Positions 1-10,804 of a stretch of DNA of 63,516 bases are shown here, one piece after another. Where the stretch lies: positions 1 to 63,516 of the forward strand of contig JAFVGK010000067.1 of assembly GCA_017475035.1 (NCBI GenBank), written 5' to 3'. Origin of the DNA: Blautia sp. (GTDB taxonomy: Bacteria > Bacillota > Clostridia > Lachnospirales > Lachnospiraceae). Position 1 is the stretch's first letter. Each line of letters starts with the position of its first letter. The translations under genes and the position numbers were made by a program. Under the pieces are notes generated by a model. The model saw only the letters and a list, made by a program, of their open reading frames with translations, ran no database searches and had not been told where the DNA came from.

Positions 1-1666
<1,666 letters not shown>

Positions 1667-1678
1667 ACGCGCCCCCCT

Positions 1679-3202
1679 TTATGACAGCCGGTCCGTAAAG
1701 TCGGAAGTATATCTTGCCAGAACGGCTTTCAGTTTCTCCTCTGTCTCTTCCCCAAGCGCCTTCGTATCACGAATCTCCTGCACCACTGCCGCGCCTTCTG
1801 CATCCGTATCCAGGAAGGAGAATAAGCCTTCCTCATAGGCACGTACCTTATCCACAGGAACCGAAGCAAGAAAGCCTCTCGTTACGGCATAAAGTATTAC
1901 AACCTGCTTTTCGACAGCCACAGGGGCATTCTGATTCTGCTTTAAAACTTCAACGATACGGGCGCCCTGATCCAGACGAGATTTTGTATCCGCGTCCAGG
2001 TCAGATCCGAACTGTGCAAAGCTTTGCAGTTCACGATACTGTGAATAAATCAGCTTCAAGGTACCGGCAACCTTTTTCATGGCCTTGATCTGCGCGTTTC
2101 CGCCTACACGGGATACGGAAATACCCGGGTTTACCGCGGGCATAATACCGGAATGGAACAGCTCCGTCTCAAGGTAAATCTGTCCATCCGTAATCGAAAT
2201 AACGTTTGTCGGAATATAAGCGGATACATCGCCTGCCTGTGTCTCTATGACAGGAAGAGCCGTCAGAGAACCGCCGCCATGCTCGTCATCCAGCTTTGCG
2301 GCGCGTTCCAGCAGCCTTGAATGCAGATAAAAGACATCACCGGGATATGCTTCACGTCCAGGCGGCCTGCGAATCAACAGGGAAAGCGCACGGTAAGCTA
2401 CCGCATGCTTACTTAAATCGTCATAGATAATCAGGACATCTTTGCCCTGATACATAAAATACTCTCCCATCGCGCAGCCAGAATACGGCGCGATATACTG
2501 CAAAGGACTTGCTTCTGAAGCTGTCGCCGCAACTACGATGGTATATTCCATCGCTCCGTTGCGGTGCAGATTTTCAACCAGAGCAGCAACCGTTGAACGT
2601 TTCTGCCCTATGGCAACATAAATGCAAATAACATCCTGACCCTTCTGGTTAATGATCGTATCAATCGCCAGAGTGGTTTTTCCGGTCTGTCGGTCGCCGA
2701 TAATCAGCTCACGCTGGCCTCTGCCGATCGGGATCATAGAGTCAATAGCCTTTATGCCGGTCTGCAGCGGCTGATTCACGCTTCTGCGCTCGCAGATACC
2801 GGGAGCCGGGCTTTCGATCGGACGAAATTCAGTCGTTTCAATCGGGCCGGCACCGTCGATCGGCTGACCCAGGGCATTCACAACACGTCCGATCATGGCT
2901 TCGCCGACAGGCACGGATACAACCTTGCCCGTCCGCTTCACTGTCTGGCCTTCGCCGATTTCCTCGTCTGAGCCAAACAATACGATAGACACACTGTTCT
3001 CCTCCAGGTTCTGTGCCATCCCGAAGCTGCCGTCCTCAAATTCCAGCAATTCCCCGGCCATGCAATTAACCAGTCCGCTGGCTCTGGCTATACCGTCGCC
3101 TACCATGAGAATCGTTCCTGTTTCGTTCTGCTGAATCGTATTCTCATAATACTTGATCTGACTGCGTATAACCTTGGATATTTCTTCAGGTTTCAGTTGC
3201 AT
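1679..3202 (-). CDS. atpA: F1 ATP synthase alpha subunit
   Basis: Non-catalytic nucleotide-binding subunit of the F1 hexamer, 507 residues, full length. The P-loop GDRQTGKT is near residue 170. It is followed by ATP-synthase motifs such as [15 protein letters not shown] and, nearer the C-terminus, the signature [14 protein letters not shown]. The order atpH-atpA-atpG-atpD is the usual bacterial one and the spacing to neighbours is under 25 bp. Confidence 0.98.
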   Translation of the reverse strand: MQLKPEEISKVIRSQIKYYENTIQQNETGTILMVGDGIARASGLVNCMAGELLEFEDGSFGMAQNLEENSVSIVLFGSDEEIGEGQTVKRTGKVVSVPVGEAMIGRVVNALGQPIDGAGPIETTEFRPIESPAPGICERRSVNQPLQTGIKAIDSMIPIGRGQRELIIGDRQTGKTTLAIDTIINQKGQDVICIYVAIGQKRSTVAALVENLHRNGAMEYTIVVAATASEASPLQYIAPYSGCAMGEYFMYQGKDVLIIYDDLSKHAVAYRALSLLIRRPPGREAYPGDVFYLHSRLLERAAKLDDEHGGGSLTALPVIETQAGDVSAYIPTNVISITDGQIYLETELFHSGIMPAVNPGISVSRVGGNAQIKAMKKVAGTLKLIYSQYRELQSFAQFGSDLDADTKSRLDQGARIVEVLKQNQNAPVAVEKQVVILYAVTRGFLASVPVDKVRAYEEGLFSFLDTDAEGAAVVQEIRDTKALGEETEEKLKAVLARYTSDFTDRLS

Positions 3203-3221
3203 AGATCTATCTCCATTTCCA

Positions 3222-3761
3222 TCACACTGCGGCTTCCTTCAACCGGCGGGACATTTCGTTCATTCTCGATAATAAGGTCCCGTCCAGCTGCCGGCCTCCC
3301 AGCTCCACGCGCAGGCCGGCAAGTACTCCGGACTCTGTTTTAGCGACAAGCCGGATTTTCTTCTGTGCGATTTGTTCCAGTTTCGCGGCAAGCGCGTCCT
3401 TTTGTTCTTCACTTAACGGTATTGCGCTGGTAACGACTGCCTCGACAATCCCATTGTCCGCATCGTAGCGCCGTGCGTATTCCTCGCAGCAGCCTGCGAA
3501 TTCTCCTAAAAGTCCCCGCTCACATAGTAATTTTAAAAAGTTGATCAGATAACGCTCTGCCTGCTCGCCAAACGCCTGCTCTATCATTCCCAGACGATCG
3601 GACAACGATATAGAAGGCTCGGACAAAAGCCTCGCATAGTCCGGATTTTCCCAAAAAAGACGGCGTATTTCACCGATCTGTTCATGGATTGTATCGGATA
3701 GCTTTTCGTCCACGGCAAGCTCATACAGACTTCCTCCATATAATCTGGCTGTGTCTGTCAT
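3222..3761 (-). CDS. atpH: F1 ATP synthase delta subunit
   Basis: Peripheral-stalk subunit that ties the top of F1 to the b-subunit dimer. It has 179 residues, the usual length. The N-terminus ([17 protein letters not shown]) and the C-terminal part ([20 protein letters not shown]) match the OSCP/delta family. Sequence conservation is low, as is normal for this subunit. It lies between atpF and atpA with gaps of 20 and 19 bp. Confidence 0.95.
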   Translation of the reverse strand: MTDTARLYGGSLYELAVDEKLSDTIHEQIGEIRRLFWENPDYARLLSEPSISLSDRLGMIEQAFGEQAERYLINFLKLLCERGLLGEFAGCCEEYARRYDADNGIVEAVVTSAIPLSEEQKDALAAKLEQIAQKKIRLVAKTESGVLAGLRVELGGRQLDGTLLSRMNEMSRRLKEAAV

Positions 3762-3781
3762 TTGAATCTCCTATTTTCCTA

Positions 3782-4276
3782 TCAGCCTACATTCGCGATA
3801 AACTCGTCGATCAATTTTGCATGATCCTCCGCGTTCAGCTCTCTCTCGATCACCTTTCCGGCAATCTCCATCGCCATATCCCCGATCTCGTCTTTAATCT
3901 CATTCACGGCTTTTCTCTTTTCCAGGGCAATATCGGACTGAGCCTTTGCCTTAATCTGGGCTGCTTCTGCCGAAGCTTCACGAATGATTTCTTCGCTGCG
4001 GGTCTCCGCCGTTTTCTGGGCGGAGGACAAGATCTCACCTGCCCGTGTCCTGGCAGACAGCATGTCTTCTTCAACTTTCGCTTTCATCGCCATGGCTTCT
4101 TCATTTGCCCTGGCGGCGTCCGCTATCTTAGAATCCGCTATCTGTCTGCGCTTTTCGAGGACTTCATTGATGGGTTTAAATAAAAAACGTTTAATCAAAT
4201 AGATCTGGATAAAGAGGTTACAGATCGTTGCCACAAAATTCCATGGAATAATCGTAACCAGATCCTGTACCTGCAT
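3782..4276 (-). CDS. atpF: Fo ATP synthase b subunit
   Basis: Stator subunit with one N-terminal membrane helix (about residues 8-30, from LVTIIPWNFVATICNLF) followed by a long Ala/Glu/Lys-rich helix that forms the peripheral-stalk coiled coil. It has 164 residues, normal length. The FxPI motif before the coiled coil (RFLFKPINEVLEKRRQ) is typical. A single b gene is present, with no b' paralogue. Confidence 0.95.
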   Translation of the reverse strand: MQVQDLVTIIPWNFVATICNLFIQIYLIKRFLFKPINEVLEKRRQIADSKIADAARANEEAMAMKAKVEEDMLSARTRAGEILSSAQKTAETRSEEIIREASAEAAQIKAKAQSDIALEKRKAVNEIKDEIGDMAMEIAGKVIERELNAEDHAKLIDEFIANVG

Positions 4277-4318
4277 GTGTAATCACCTCCTGTGGAACCT
4301 GCCTGACAGAAGAATCAA

Positions 4319-4627
<309 letters not shown>

Positions 4628-4656
4628 CTATATTGATGATTCTGATGCAAAAAAAC

Positions 4657-5415
4657 TTAGCTTTCCGCAGCGTTTGCAATATACATAACCGTCAGCATAC
4701 TGAAGATGAATGCCTGCATGCATCCCGAGAACCAATCAAAATACACGCCTGTGATCGCGGGGAGACCGACTGAAAGAAACGGGACCTTTGACAGCACATT
4801 TCCCAAAGCGCCAGGAAGCAGCCCGAAAAGAGCGGAACTGGCCACTGCCAAAGCTCCATAAATCAGGGTATCGATAACGACGCCTGATAAGATATTTCCG
4901 AAATGACGGCATGCCATGCTGATCGGCGTCGCCAGCTCAGAAAGGATATTGAAGGGCGTCAGTACAGGAATCGGCTGGGTAAATCCCTTTAAATATCCAC
5001 CGATGCCGCCCGCTTTGATTTTCTCCGAGGTGATCAGTATAAAAACAACAACGGCCCAGGCCGCTTCTGTTGAAAGATCGGCCGTCGGACTCCTCAGACC
5101 AATCAGACTAATCAGGTTTGATACAACGCTTGTGGCAAACAGGGCTGCTACAAAAGGTATCATATACCGAAACCTTTCACCCATATTGCCTACGACAAAG
5201 TGGTCTGCTGTCTCCACGATCAGCTCAGCCAAAGCCTGCCTCTTGGAGATATTTTCCACTTTCAGATCCCTTGTCAGGAAAATACACAGCAATGTGATAA
5301 CTGCCATGACAATCCAGCTGACGAGCATCGTTTCAGAGATGCTCAGTTTTCCCAGTATCGGGAAGTCGAAGGGAAATGTGAAAAATATCCTCGCTCCCGA
5401 TATGTCTATATCCAT
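4657..5415 (-). CDS. atpB: Fo ATP synthase a subunit
   Basis: Stator channel subunit, polytopic membrane protein of 252 residues. The functional arginine is in PISMACRHFGNILSG, equivalent to Arg210 of E. coli. I place the start at the ATG at 5413-5415 (MDIDISGARIFF) because AGGAGGTGG lies eight bases upstream. The frame stays open 18 codons further, but no better site is seen there. It is the first structural gene after a 385-bp gap from atpI. Confidence 0.95.
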   Translation of the reverse strand: MDIDISGARIFFTFPFDFPILGKLSISETMLVSWIVMAVITLLCIFLTRDLKVENISKRQALAELIVETADHFVVGNMGERFRYMIPFVAALFATSVVSNLISLIGLRSPTADLSTEAAWAVVVFILITSEKIKAGGIGGYLKGFTQPIPVLTPFNILSELATPISMACRHFGNILSGVVIDTLIYGALAVASSALFGLLPGALGNVLSKVPFLSVGLPAITGVYFDWFSGCMQAFIFSMLTVMYIANAAES

Positions 5416-5800
5416 AGACGCTCCACCTCCTGTTTCGTTGTGACCGGCTTTTTGAAAGCTTATCTGCACTCGTGCCGCAGCGTTTCTTTTGTTTCTACAG
5501 CAATAAAGAATATGCCGCGTTAGAGCCAGCCAATAAGAAAACAGAACAGATTGCAGGAATTTTTCCTTGTATGTTCATCAAAAAAACGCACACGGCGACT
5601 TCGTTTATTATTTCAATGAAATCGGAGAAAAATCAGGCAAGATGATCCATTTACTTATGGCTCGATCCTTAGGATCTGTGCTTACAAAACAGCATTGTAA
5701 GATAATATCGCAACGGTTTTAAGCTGGAAGCGCTTAAAGCCGATTGCTTCACGAATTGTGATTCCGGACAGCCTCTTCAGGACTTAATGATGCATCTGTT
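5416..5800. other. Intergenic gap between atpI and atpB
   Basis: Non-coding on both strands as far as I can see. On the minus strand a weak promoter-like pair (TTATTG, 18 bp, TATTCT with the -10 at 5507-5512) could serve atpB. A small hairpin CTTACAA/TTGTAAG lies near 5684-5704. A partial cre-like sequence, TGGAAGCGCTT, lies at about 5725-5735. None is strong. Because atpZ and atpI lie upstream on the same strand, the gap may hold a processing or attenuation site that separates them from the main operon. Confidence 0.4.
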
Positions 5801-6223
5801 TTATTTTTTGTCTGTAATCGCCTGAATCATACCGGCCAGCTTAATCCCGGCTCCCGGAAAAAGAAGGGGAAGAATCCCCGCAACGAAATGAAAACAGGGG
5901 GCTGCAATCGCCGCAACCACCCACAGAACCTGCATCATCATACGTCTGGCATAGCTCGCCCGCATATAACCGGCAGCCAACGCCTGATCACTGGTGTTTG
6001 CAACCTTTTGTACGGTCAGCCCCATAAGAAAAAAATTTCCGACAGCAACGATACCGCCGCATATACTGCCAAGAACAACCGTATAATCAAAAGGAACCGC
6101 TTCCGGGCGAATGGAATGCGCAATATAAAATATAAGCAGACTGACCAGGACGCCGATCAGCGTATAGATCGCCACATTTTTTGTCTCCTTGCGAACCGCA
6201 GGTGAGATCTTCTCCGGCCCCAT
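5801..6223 (-). CDS. atpI: ATP synthase subunit I-like membrane protein
   Basis: Small polytopic membrane protein of 140 residues with about four hydrophobic segments (from IYTLIGVLVSLLIFYIA onward). Position and topology match AtpI, which in other bacteria helps assemble the c ring or supplies Mg2+. Sequence conservation in this family is weak, so the call leans on context: it sits between atpZ and atpB on the same strand. Confidence 0.75.
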   Translation of the reverse strand: MGPEKISPAVRKETKNVAIYTLIGVLVSLLIFYIAHSIRPEAVPFDYTVVLGSICGGIVAVGNFFLMGLTVQKVANTSDQALAAGYMRASYARRMMMQVLWVVAAIAAPCFHFVAGILPLLFPGAGIKLAGMIQAITDKK

Positions 6224-6340
6224 AAAAAAGCCCTCCTCTTATATCACAGTTTTGTACATTGGCGTAATGTCTTCGGATGACGATATTTTATGACTGCATT
6301 GTCAAAAGCCTGATTCTACGGATCGCTTCACACCACGGTC

Positions 6341-6616
6341 TTACACATGACGATTAAAACCAATCCGTCGGTCCTTGTTTTCCTTTTTATCTTTTTTTTC
6401 TTTTTCATTACAGGAAAGATAGAATTTGTATAATACCATAGAAGATCCTCCCAGCCCGAAAAAGAACCCGGGAATAAAGATCCATCCGCCGAAGTTAAAA
6501 CGAGAAGTAAGATAAGCGCAAATCCCGACACATATCAAAAGAGGAGTGATAAAACTAAGACCCAGCTGTGTAAGCATTGCCAAATGTTGGAAAATATCTG
6601 TGTATTTTTTGAACAT
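6341..6616 (-). CDS. atpZ: AtpZ/AtpI-family small membrane protein
   Basis: A 91-residue protein with two membrane helices (about residues 14-30 and 40-60) and a very basic, charged tail. This is the pattern of AtpZ, which precedes atpI in many Firmicutes. The start is the ATG at 6614-6616 because AGGAGGT lies seven bases upstream; an in-frame ATG 21 bp earlier has no ribosome site. It is the first gene after the promoter at 6644-6672. Confidence 0.8.
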   Translation of the reverse strand: MFKKYTDIFQHLAMLTQLGLSFITPLLICVGICAYLTSRFNFGGWIFIPGFFFGLGGSSMVLYKFYLSCNEKEKKDKKENKDRRIGFNRHV

Positions 6617-6643
6617 ACGGTCCACCTCCTGACCCATAGTGCC

Positions 6644-6672
6644 ATCTTACCATATCTTTTTCCTAAAGACAA
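6644..6672 (-). promoter_or_regulatory. Sigma-A promoter of the ATP synthase operon
   Basis: On the minus strand: -35 TTGTCT (6672-6667), 17-bp spacer, -10 TAAGAT (6649-6644) with an extended TG two bases before it. The predicted transcript starts about 20 bp ahead of the atpZ ATG. Confidence 0.6.
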
Positions 6673-6677
6673 GAAAT

Positions 6678-7790
6678 TTAAGATAACAGATAGTCTGCCA
6701 ATGAGGGATCTTCTATGTTGTCCCTGGTAATCCAGACAGGAGGAAGCAGAATCTGATTCGGAAGCTCTTCAGCCTGCATCCGGGAAGCCGCACATACCGC
6801 AGCCCAGATTGCATGATATCCGACAGCATAGGAGCTCTGGGCGATCACGCCGATTTCTTCTCCTTTTTTGACGGCTTCCTGCTGTCTTTGGGTAGCTTCT
6901 ACTCCTATCATAGCCACGGCATCACGGGTTTCTTCCTTCTGGATGGAAAGGTATAATTCTGATGTCTCCGCATCCGTGCAAAAAACACCGGCAAGTGTGG
7001 GATACTGCTCCAGGACTTCCTGGATCGCCATTGTCATATCCTCCACCTCATCCTTTGAGACAATACGAACGACCTCTATGTCTCCATATGCCGAGATAAA
7101 ATCCTGAAATCCTTTGATACGGGCAGAATTACTCTGATTTTTTCTGCTGCCGGAAAAGACGGCGACCTTGCCCATTTTTCCGATTGCGACAGCAAGCCGG
7201 TATGCCCCTACTTCTCCGATCCGGTGATTATCTACCGCACGATATGCCGTTACCAGGTCTGAACTCTCAACATTAGAATCAAATGCAATCACGGGAATAT
7301 TATTCTCTGCGGCAACCTCAAGCTGTGCCTGACAGGATTCCTTATCAATCGGGGCGACACACAGTACATCAGGATTCTCCGAAAGCACGGCATCCAGAAT
7401 ATTGATCTGATTTTCCACATCCGTGTCGGAATCAGGTCCGTCGAAGGCCAGTGTAACCTGCTTATCTTTATCAAAGCCATAAGCCGCATTTATGTCCGCC
7501 ACTGCCTTTTTCATGCCATTGCGAAGCTCCTTCCAATAAGCTCCTTTTTTGGTCCTTCCCACAACGGCAATGGATATTCCTTCTTTTATTCTGATGGAAG
7601 TGTCTATTTCAGGGATCAGCAAAGGTTCCCCGGACTCCTTTTCTTCTTTTTTCTCATCAACCGCCCCTTCCTGCGCATAGATTTCAGCAGTCAAAGGAGC
7701 AACCCATTCTTGCATCTTTTCTTTTGTGCAGCCTGTGATCAATGTACTAACCATTCCCGCAAGCAAGATAAGGGTAACCAATTTTCTCAT
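6678..7790 (-). CDS. Sugar-binding lipoprotein (periplasmic-binding-protein type I fold)
   Basis: Extracellular substrate-binding lipoprotein of the RbsB-like Peripla_BP_4 family. From the ATG at 7790 it has 370 residues with a lipoprotein signal peptide ending LITGC (Cys21 lipidated). A Glu/Lys-rich linker follows, then the binding domain with GISIAVVGRTKKGAYW, NPDVLCVAPID and NNIPVIAFDSN. An in-frame ATG at 7829 overlaps the upstream stop as ATGA, so translation could begin there instead. No permease or ATPase gene is adjacent, so it is an orphan. It may serve the ytf importer 2 kb upstream or act as a sensor. Confidence 0.85.
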   Translation of the reverse strand: MRKLVTLILLAGMVSTLITGCTKEKMQEWVAPLTAEIYAQEGAVDEKKEEKESGEPLLIPEIDTSIRIKEGISIAVVGRTKKGAYWKELRNGMKKAVADINAAYGFDKDKQVTLAFDGPDSDTDVENQINILDAVLSENPDVLCVAPIDKESCQAQLEVAAENNIPVIAFDSNVESSDLVTAYRAVDNHRIGEVGAYRLAVAIGKMGKVAVFSGSRKNQSNSARIKGFQDFISAYGDIEVVRIVSKDEVEDMTMAIQEVLEQYPTLAGVFCTDAETSELYLSIQKEETRDAVAMIGVEATQRQQEAVKKGEEIGVIAQSSYAVGYHAIWAAVCAASRMQAEELPNQILLPPVWITRDNIEDPSLADYLLS

Positions 7791-7825
7791 GTCAAACGCT
7801 CTCCCTGTATTAACCTTTCCGACTT

Positions 7826-8569
7826 TCATGACCCAGAAATCCCTTTACCTTTTGCCATTTCCGTTTTTATGATATCAAGAAACGGCAGAAAAACATCATT
7901 CTGAGGGATCATCACTTCCTGAACTTTTTGTCCTGTACCCGGATGTATAAATGATAATGCCGCAGCACACAATGCCATTGCTCCGCTTTCCGGCGCGCAT
8001 CCGGTTTCCCCATATCTGGTATCTCCCAGGATCGGCAGTCCGATATGAGACAGCTGTACTCTGATCTGGTGATACCTTCCGGTCATCAGGCGGATATGTA
8101 AAAGCGCCCTTGGATCAGGCTTTTCAGCTCTTTTTATAACGTCATACTCCAGTAAGGCACGTTTTGCGCCCGGGGTACCCTTCGGCACCACCATGGAAGT
8201 ATGGTTCCTGCCGTCCCGGAGCAGATAATCCTCTAAAGTACTTCTCTCTTTTTTCATAGAAGGATCCTGACAATCCGCGCACAAGGCAAAGTATTCTTTT
8301 TTCATTTCTCCTTTGGCAATCTGCCGATCCAGAAACGAGGCGGCTTTTTTATTTTTCGCAAACAGGATAAGCCCCTCTACAGGCTGATCCAGACGATGGA
8401 CAACTCCTACATATCCGCCCTTCAGATATGCTTTTGCAAGATTTTCCAAATCCATCGCAGCAACACTCGCGGACTGTACGGCTATGCCGGAAGGCTTATG
8501 AAGTATCAGAATATCCTGATCCTCATCTATGATCCACTTTTCAAACTCTCTTTGTGTATAACGCGGCAT
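7826..8569 (-). CDS. RluA-family pseudouridine synthase
   Basis: Converts specific uridines in rRNA or tRNA to pseudouridine. It has 247 residues from the ATG at 8569. The catalytic motif HRLDQPVEGLILFAKN holds the essential Asp. GRYHQIRVQLSHIGLPILGD is the other family signature. No S4 domain is present. GAGAG lies about eight bases before the ATG; a TTG 15 bp upstream is an alternative. The target base cannot be told from sequence. The next gene may overlap by ATGA. The promoter is at 8630-8658. Confidence 0.9.
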   Translation of the reverse strand: MPRYTQREFEKWIIDEDQDILILHKPSGIAVQSASVAAMDLENLAKAYLKGGYVGVVHRLDQPVEGLILFAKNKKAASFLDRQIAKGEMKKEYFALCADCQDPSMKKERSTLEDYLLRDGRNHTSMVVPKGTPGAKRALLEYDVIKRAEKPDPRALLHIRLMTGRYHQIRVQLSHIGLPILGDTRYGETGCAPESGAMALCAAALSFIHPGTGQKVQEVMIPQNDVFLPFLDIIKTEMAKGKGISGS

Positions 8570-8629
8570 CTGTACTACTCTCAAATTTTATCGCTGGTGA
8601 CTGTGTATCTATAAAAAATTGACGCGATG

Positions 8630-8658
8630 ATTATACCCTAAATGAAGAAAGATTTCAA
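8630..8658 (-). promoter_or_regulatory. Near-consensus sigma-A promoter before the pseudouridine synthase gene
   Basis: On the minus strand: -35 TTGAAA (8658-8653), exactly 17 bp, -10 TATAAT (8635-8630). The predicted leader is about 55 nt before the ATG at 8569. Confidence 0.8.
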
Positions 8659-8668
8659 CACACAAAGA

Positions 8669-8702
8669 CGGTCATCATTTTCGTTTTCAAAAATGATGAC
8701 CG
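8669..8702 (-). terminator. Terminator-like hairpin before the 8630 promoter
   Basis: Twelve-base perfect arms CGGTCATCATTT/AAATGATGACCG around a 10-base loop. On the minus strand it is followed by a modest T-rich stretch (TCTTTGTGTG). It would close the transcript begun at the 9500-9528 promoter. Confidence 0.5.
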
Positions 8703-9083
8703 CCTCAGCAATCTTCTTTATTCAATTTTATACCTCGTACTATTCTTTATTTATATATCTTTCTATATTCAATTGTTCTTGGGCTTCTTTTTCTTTCTTT
8801 TCTTCTTATTTTCCTGCTTACATTACAGTTAAACCTGTATTGTTATGAGAATTTTACAGAGATCGGTCTGTGTTTTCACAACTACACGAACCTTTCACAT
8901 TGCCTTGCAGTAAGAATACAAATCTTCTTTCTTTATATCTTACATAATATCTTACGAATAATTACTAGCCATATGACATATCTGCAAAGCTCTATCTCAA
9001 TAAACGGCGAAGCACTTACCATCTATCGAATCTACTGATGCAAAGCTTTGATTCACATTTTCTGTACTGTGGATCGCAAAGTA

Positions 9084-9290
9084 TCATATCGGAATCACAT
9101 CTGCTGCTTTTTCTTCTTTTCTCTTTTCCTTCAAAGCTTCTGCCCAAACTTTGATTTTCTCTGCTGCAGGATGCTTCTGCTGATATACTTTTTCATCTGT
9201 CCGTTTCTTTACACGGATTATGAAATCTTTGTACCAGGCTTGCGGTAATACCCAACATAAGGATTCCCTCTCTTTATACTCCGCATGCAT
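9084..9290 (-). CDS. Small charged hypothetical protein
   Basis: A 68-residue reading frame that I do not recognise. It is rich in Lys and Glu, with a helix-forming middle (EKIKVWAEALKEKRKEE) and a Trp/Tyr-containing N-terminal part (CWVLPQAWYKDF). GGAAAAGAG lies three bases before the ATG, a plausible though weak ribosome site. It lies about 200 nt downstream of a strong promoter on the same strand. Coding-like composition is the only support. It could equally be a fragment of a decayed element or part of a non-coding RNA locus. Confidence 0.35.
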   Translation of the reverse strand: MHAEYKERESLCWVLPQAWYKDFIIRVKKRTDEKVYQQKHPAAEKIKVWAEALKEKRKEEKAADVIPI

Positions 9291-9499
9291 TTGCTCTTTT
9301 CCATTCTGAGCTTATTTTTATACAATCGGCATGGGGTTTCTCTCGCAGGAAAACGGAATCACCGCTCTTATGTTGATATCTGAAAGCTTCTTATTTCAAC
9401 GGAAACGCCTCCTCTCAGCTCACTGAAGTGATACCCTGATGTATCATGCTTCAATTTCTTTTCTCTCTTGCTTTCTCTTTTGTATTTTTTACAGTACAA

Positions 9500-9528
9500 A
9501 GAATAACATGGTTTTTATGTTTTGTCAA
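9500..9528 (-). promoter_or_regulatory. Strong orphan sigma-A promoter
   Basis: On the minus strand: -35 TTGACA (9528-9523), 17-bp spacer, -10 TATTCT (9505-9500). It fires into the gene-poor 8.7-9.5 kb region. An inverted repeat ATTGAAC (9565-9571) / GTTCAAT (9590-9596) just upstream of the -35 could be an operator. Confidence 0.7.
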
Positions 9529-9698
9529 GAGGTTTTTTCAATTTTTTTCATTTTAATCGCGCTAATTGAACGAATTTTATATAATTTATGTTCAATTTCA
9601 TCGACTATTAATTCTTTTTGCATAAGAAACAAACGGTAAAGAAGTCCGGCGGCAATCCAAAGGAGACCTCCGGAAAATCATAGATTGATTCAGCCAGC

Positions 9699-9738
9699 AA
9701 AAAATCATGCAAAAAAGAACGAGTTCCTTTTTGCATGA
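9699..9738 (-). terminator. Intrinsic terminator of the ytfQRT-yjfF operon
   Basis: Hairpin arms CATGCAAAAAAGAAC/GTTCCTTTTTGCATG followed on the minus strand by six T residues (9704-9699). It starts a few bases after the yjfF stop. The outer arm GGTCATGCAAAA recurs at other places in this window. Confidence 0.85.
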
Positions 9739-9752
9739 CCTTTTGTTTCTTT

Positions 9753-10802
9753 TTACTTCTTTTTCTTACCGCTGTATCCGATGACAGCCTGCTGGATCAC
9801 GATAAACAGCAAGAGGAGCGCCCCGGTAGCGATCTTGCCCCACCAGGAATTGAGATGCCCGTTAAAAGTGATCAGCGCAGGAATAACAGATTTCAGGAGT
9901 ACGCCAAACATTGTTCCCAGCATAAAACCTACGCCGCCGGTCAGCAGGGTTCCGCCGATGACGGCACAGGATATGACTTCCAGCTCGCCGCCCTGCAGCG
10001 CCATGTTCCACCCGGATTTTACCACAAGGACATAGGCAATTCCCGCGAGCGCAGAGCAGAAACCATTAAACGCGTAAACCATCACCTTCGTCCTGGCCAC
10101 GGGAAGTCCCATCAGTTTTGCGCTTTGTTCATTGCCGCCGATCGCGTATACATTTCTCCCGAAACGGGTGTGCTGGAGCATATAAGTGCCCAGGGCAATC
10201 ATCACAAGAAAGATGATAACATTCAGGCTGATGGAAGTGATCGGTTTAATTTTGACCCATTCCCCGTCCGAAAGCTTGTACAGGGTAATCTTTATCCCCG
10301 CCAGTTTGTTGATGAGAGGATGATCCACACTGATGGACTCACGTGATATCAGACTGCACACGCCTCTCGCAAGAAAGTTCCCGGTCAGGGTCATGATAAA
10401 TGGGGGCACATTCAGATAATGTATTCCCAGCCCCATCACGGTACCTAAGCCTACACCGATCAAAATCGCAATGATCATCATAATGACAGGCGATATTCCC
10501 AGTTTCGTATAGCCATACGCAATCAGCATTCCTGTCAGAGAGGCAACGGAGGCGACGGAAAGGTCAATACCGCCTGTGATCAGAACCATGGTCATGCCAA
10601 CCGCGGAAATCCCATAATATGCATTATCCGTAAAGAAATTGACAAACGTGCGCAGTGTGGTAAATCCGATGTTGCCATAACGCACGGCTCCATAGCAATA
10701 GATAATCAGAAAAATCCCGATTGTGGCGTAGACCATGATGTACTTCGGATTCATGATCCTGCCAAACAGGCTCTGCCTGGAATAACCGGCTTCTTTTTTC
10801 AT
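9753..10802 (-). CDS. yjfF: ABC sugar importer permease, YjfF-like
   Basis: Inner-membrane permease of the RbsC/AraH family, 349 residues with about ten membrane helices. Motifs include ITGGIDLSVASVASLTGML and the cytoplasmic segment FGRNVYAIGGNEQSAKLMGL. The ATG at 10802 is chosen because GGGAGGT lies eight bases upstream; a GTG two codons earlier overlaps the ytfT stop. It pairs with YtfT to form a heterodimeric channel. Within this family the operon is closest to the E. coli galactofuranose system. Confidence 0.9.
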   Translation of the reverse strand: MKKEAGYSRQSLFGRIMNPKYIMVYATIGIFLIIYCYGAVRYGNIGFTTLRTFVNFFTDNAYYGISAVGMTMVLITGGIDLSVASVASLTGMLIAYGYTKLGISPVIMMIIAILIGVGLGTVMGLGIHYLNVPPFIMTLTGNFLARGVCSLISRESISVDHPLINKLAGIKITLYKLSDGEWVKIKPITSISLNVIIFLVMIALGTYMLQHTRFGRNVYAIGGNEQSAKLMGLPVARTKVMVYAFNGFCSALAGIAYVLVVKSGWNMALQGGELEVISCAVIGGTLLTGGVGFMLGTMFGVLLKSVIPALITFNGHLNSWWGKIATGALLLLFIVIQQAVIGYSGKKKK

Positions 10803-10804
10803 GA

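Noticed and set aside
5725-5738. cre-like catabolite site TGGAAGCGCTTAAA
   Set aside because: The last two conserved bases do not match, and the position relative to a promoter is uncertain.
8641-9752. Group II intron or insertion sequence in the AT-rich gap
   Set aside because: No domain V-like hairpin, reverse transcriptase or transposase motif is visible.
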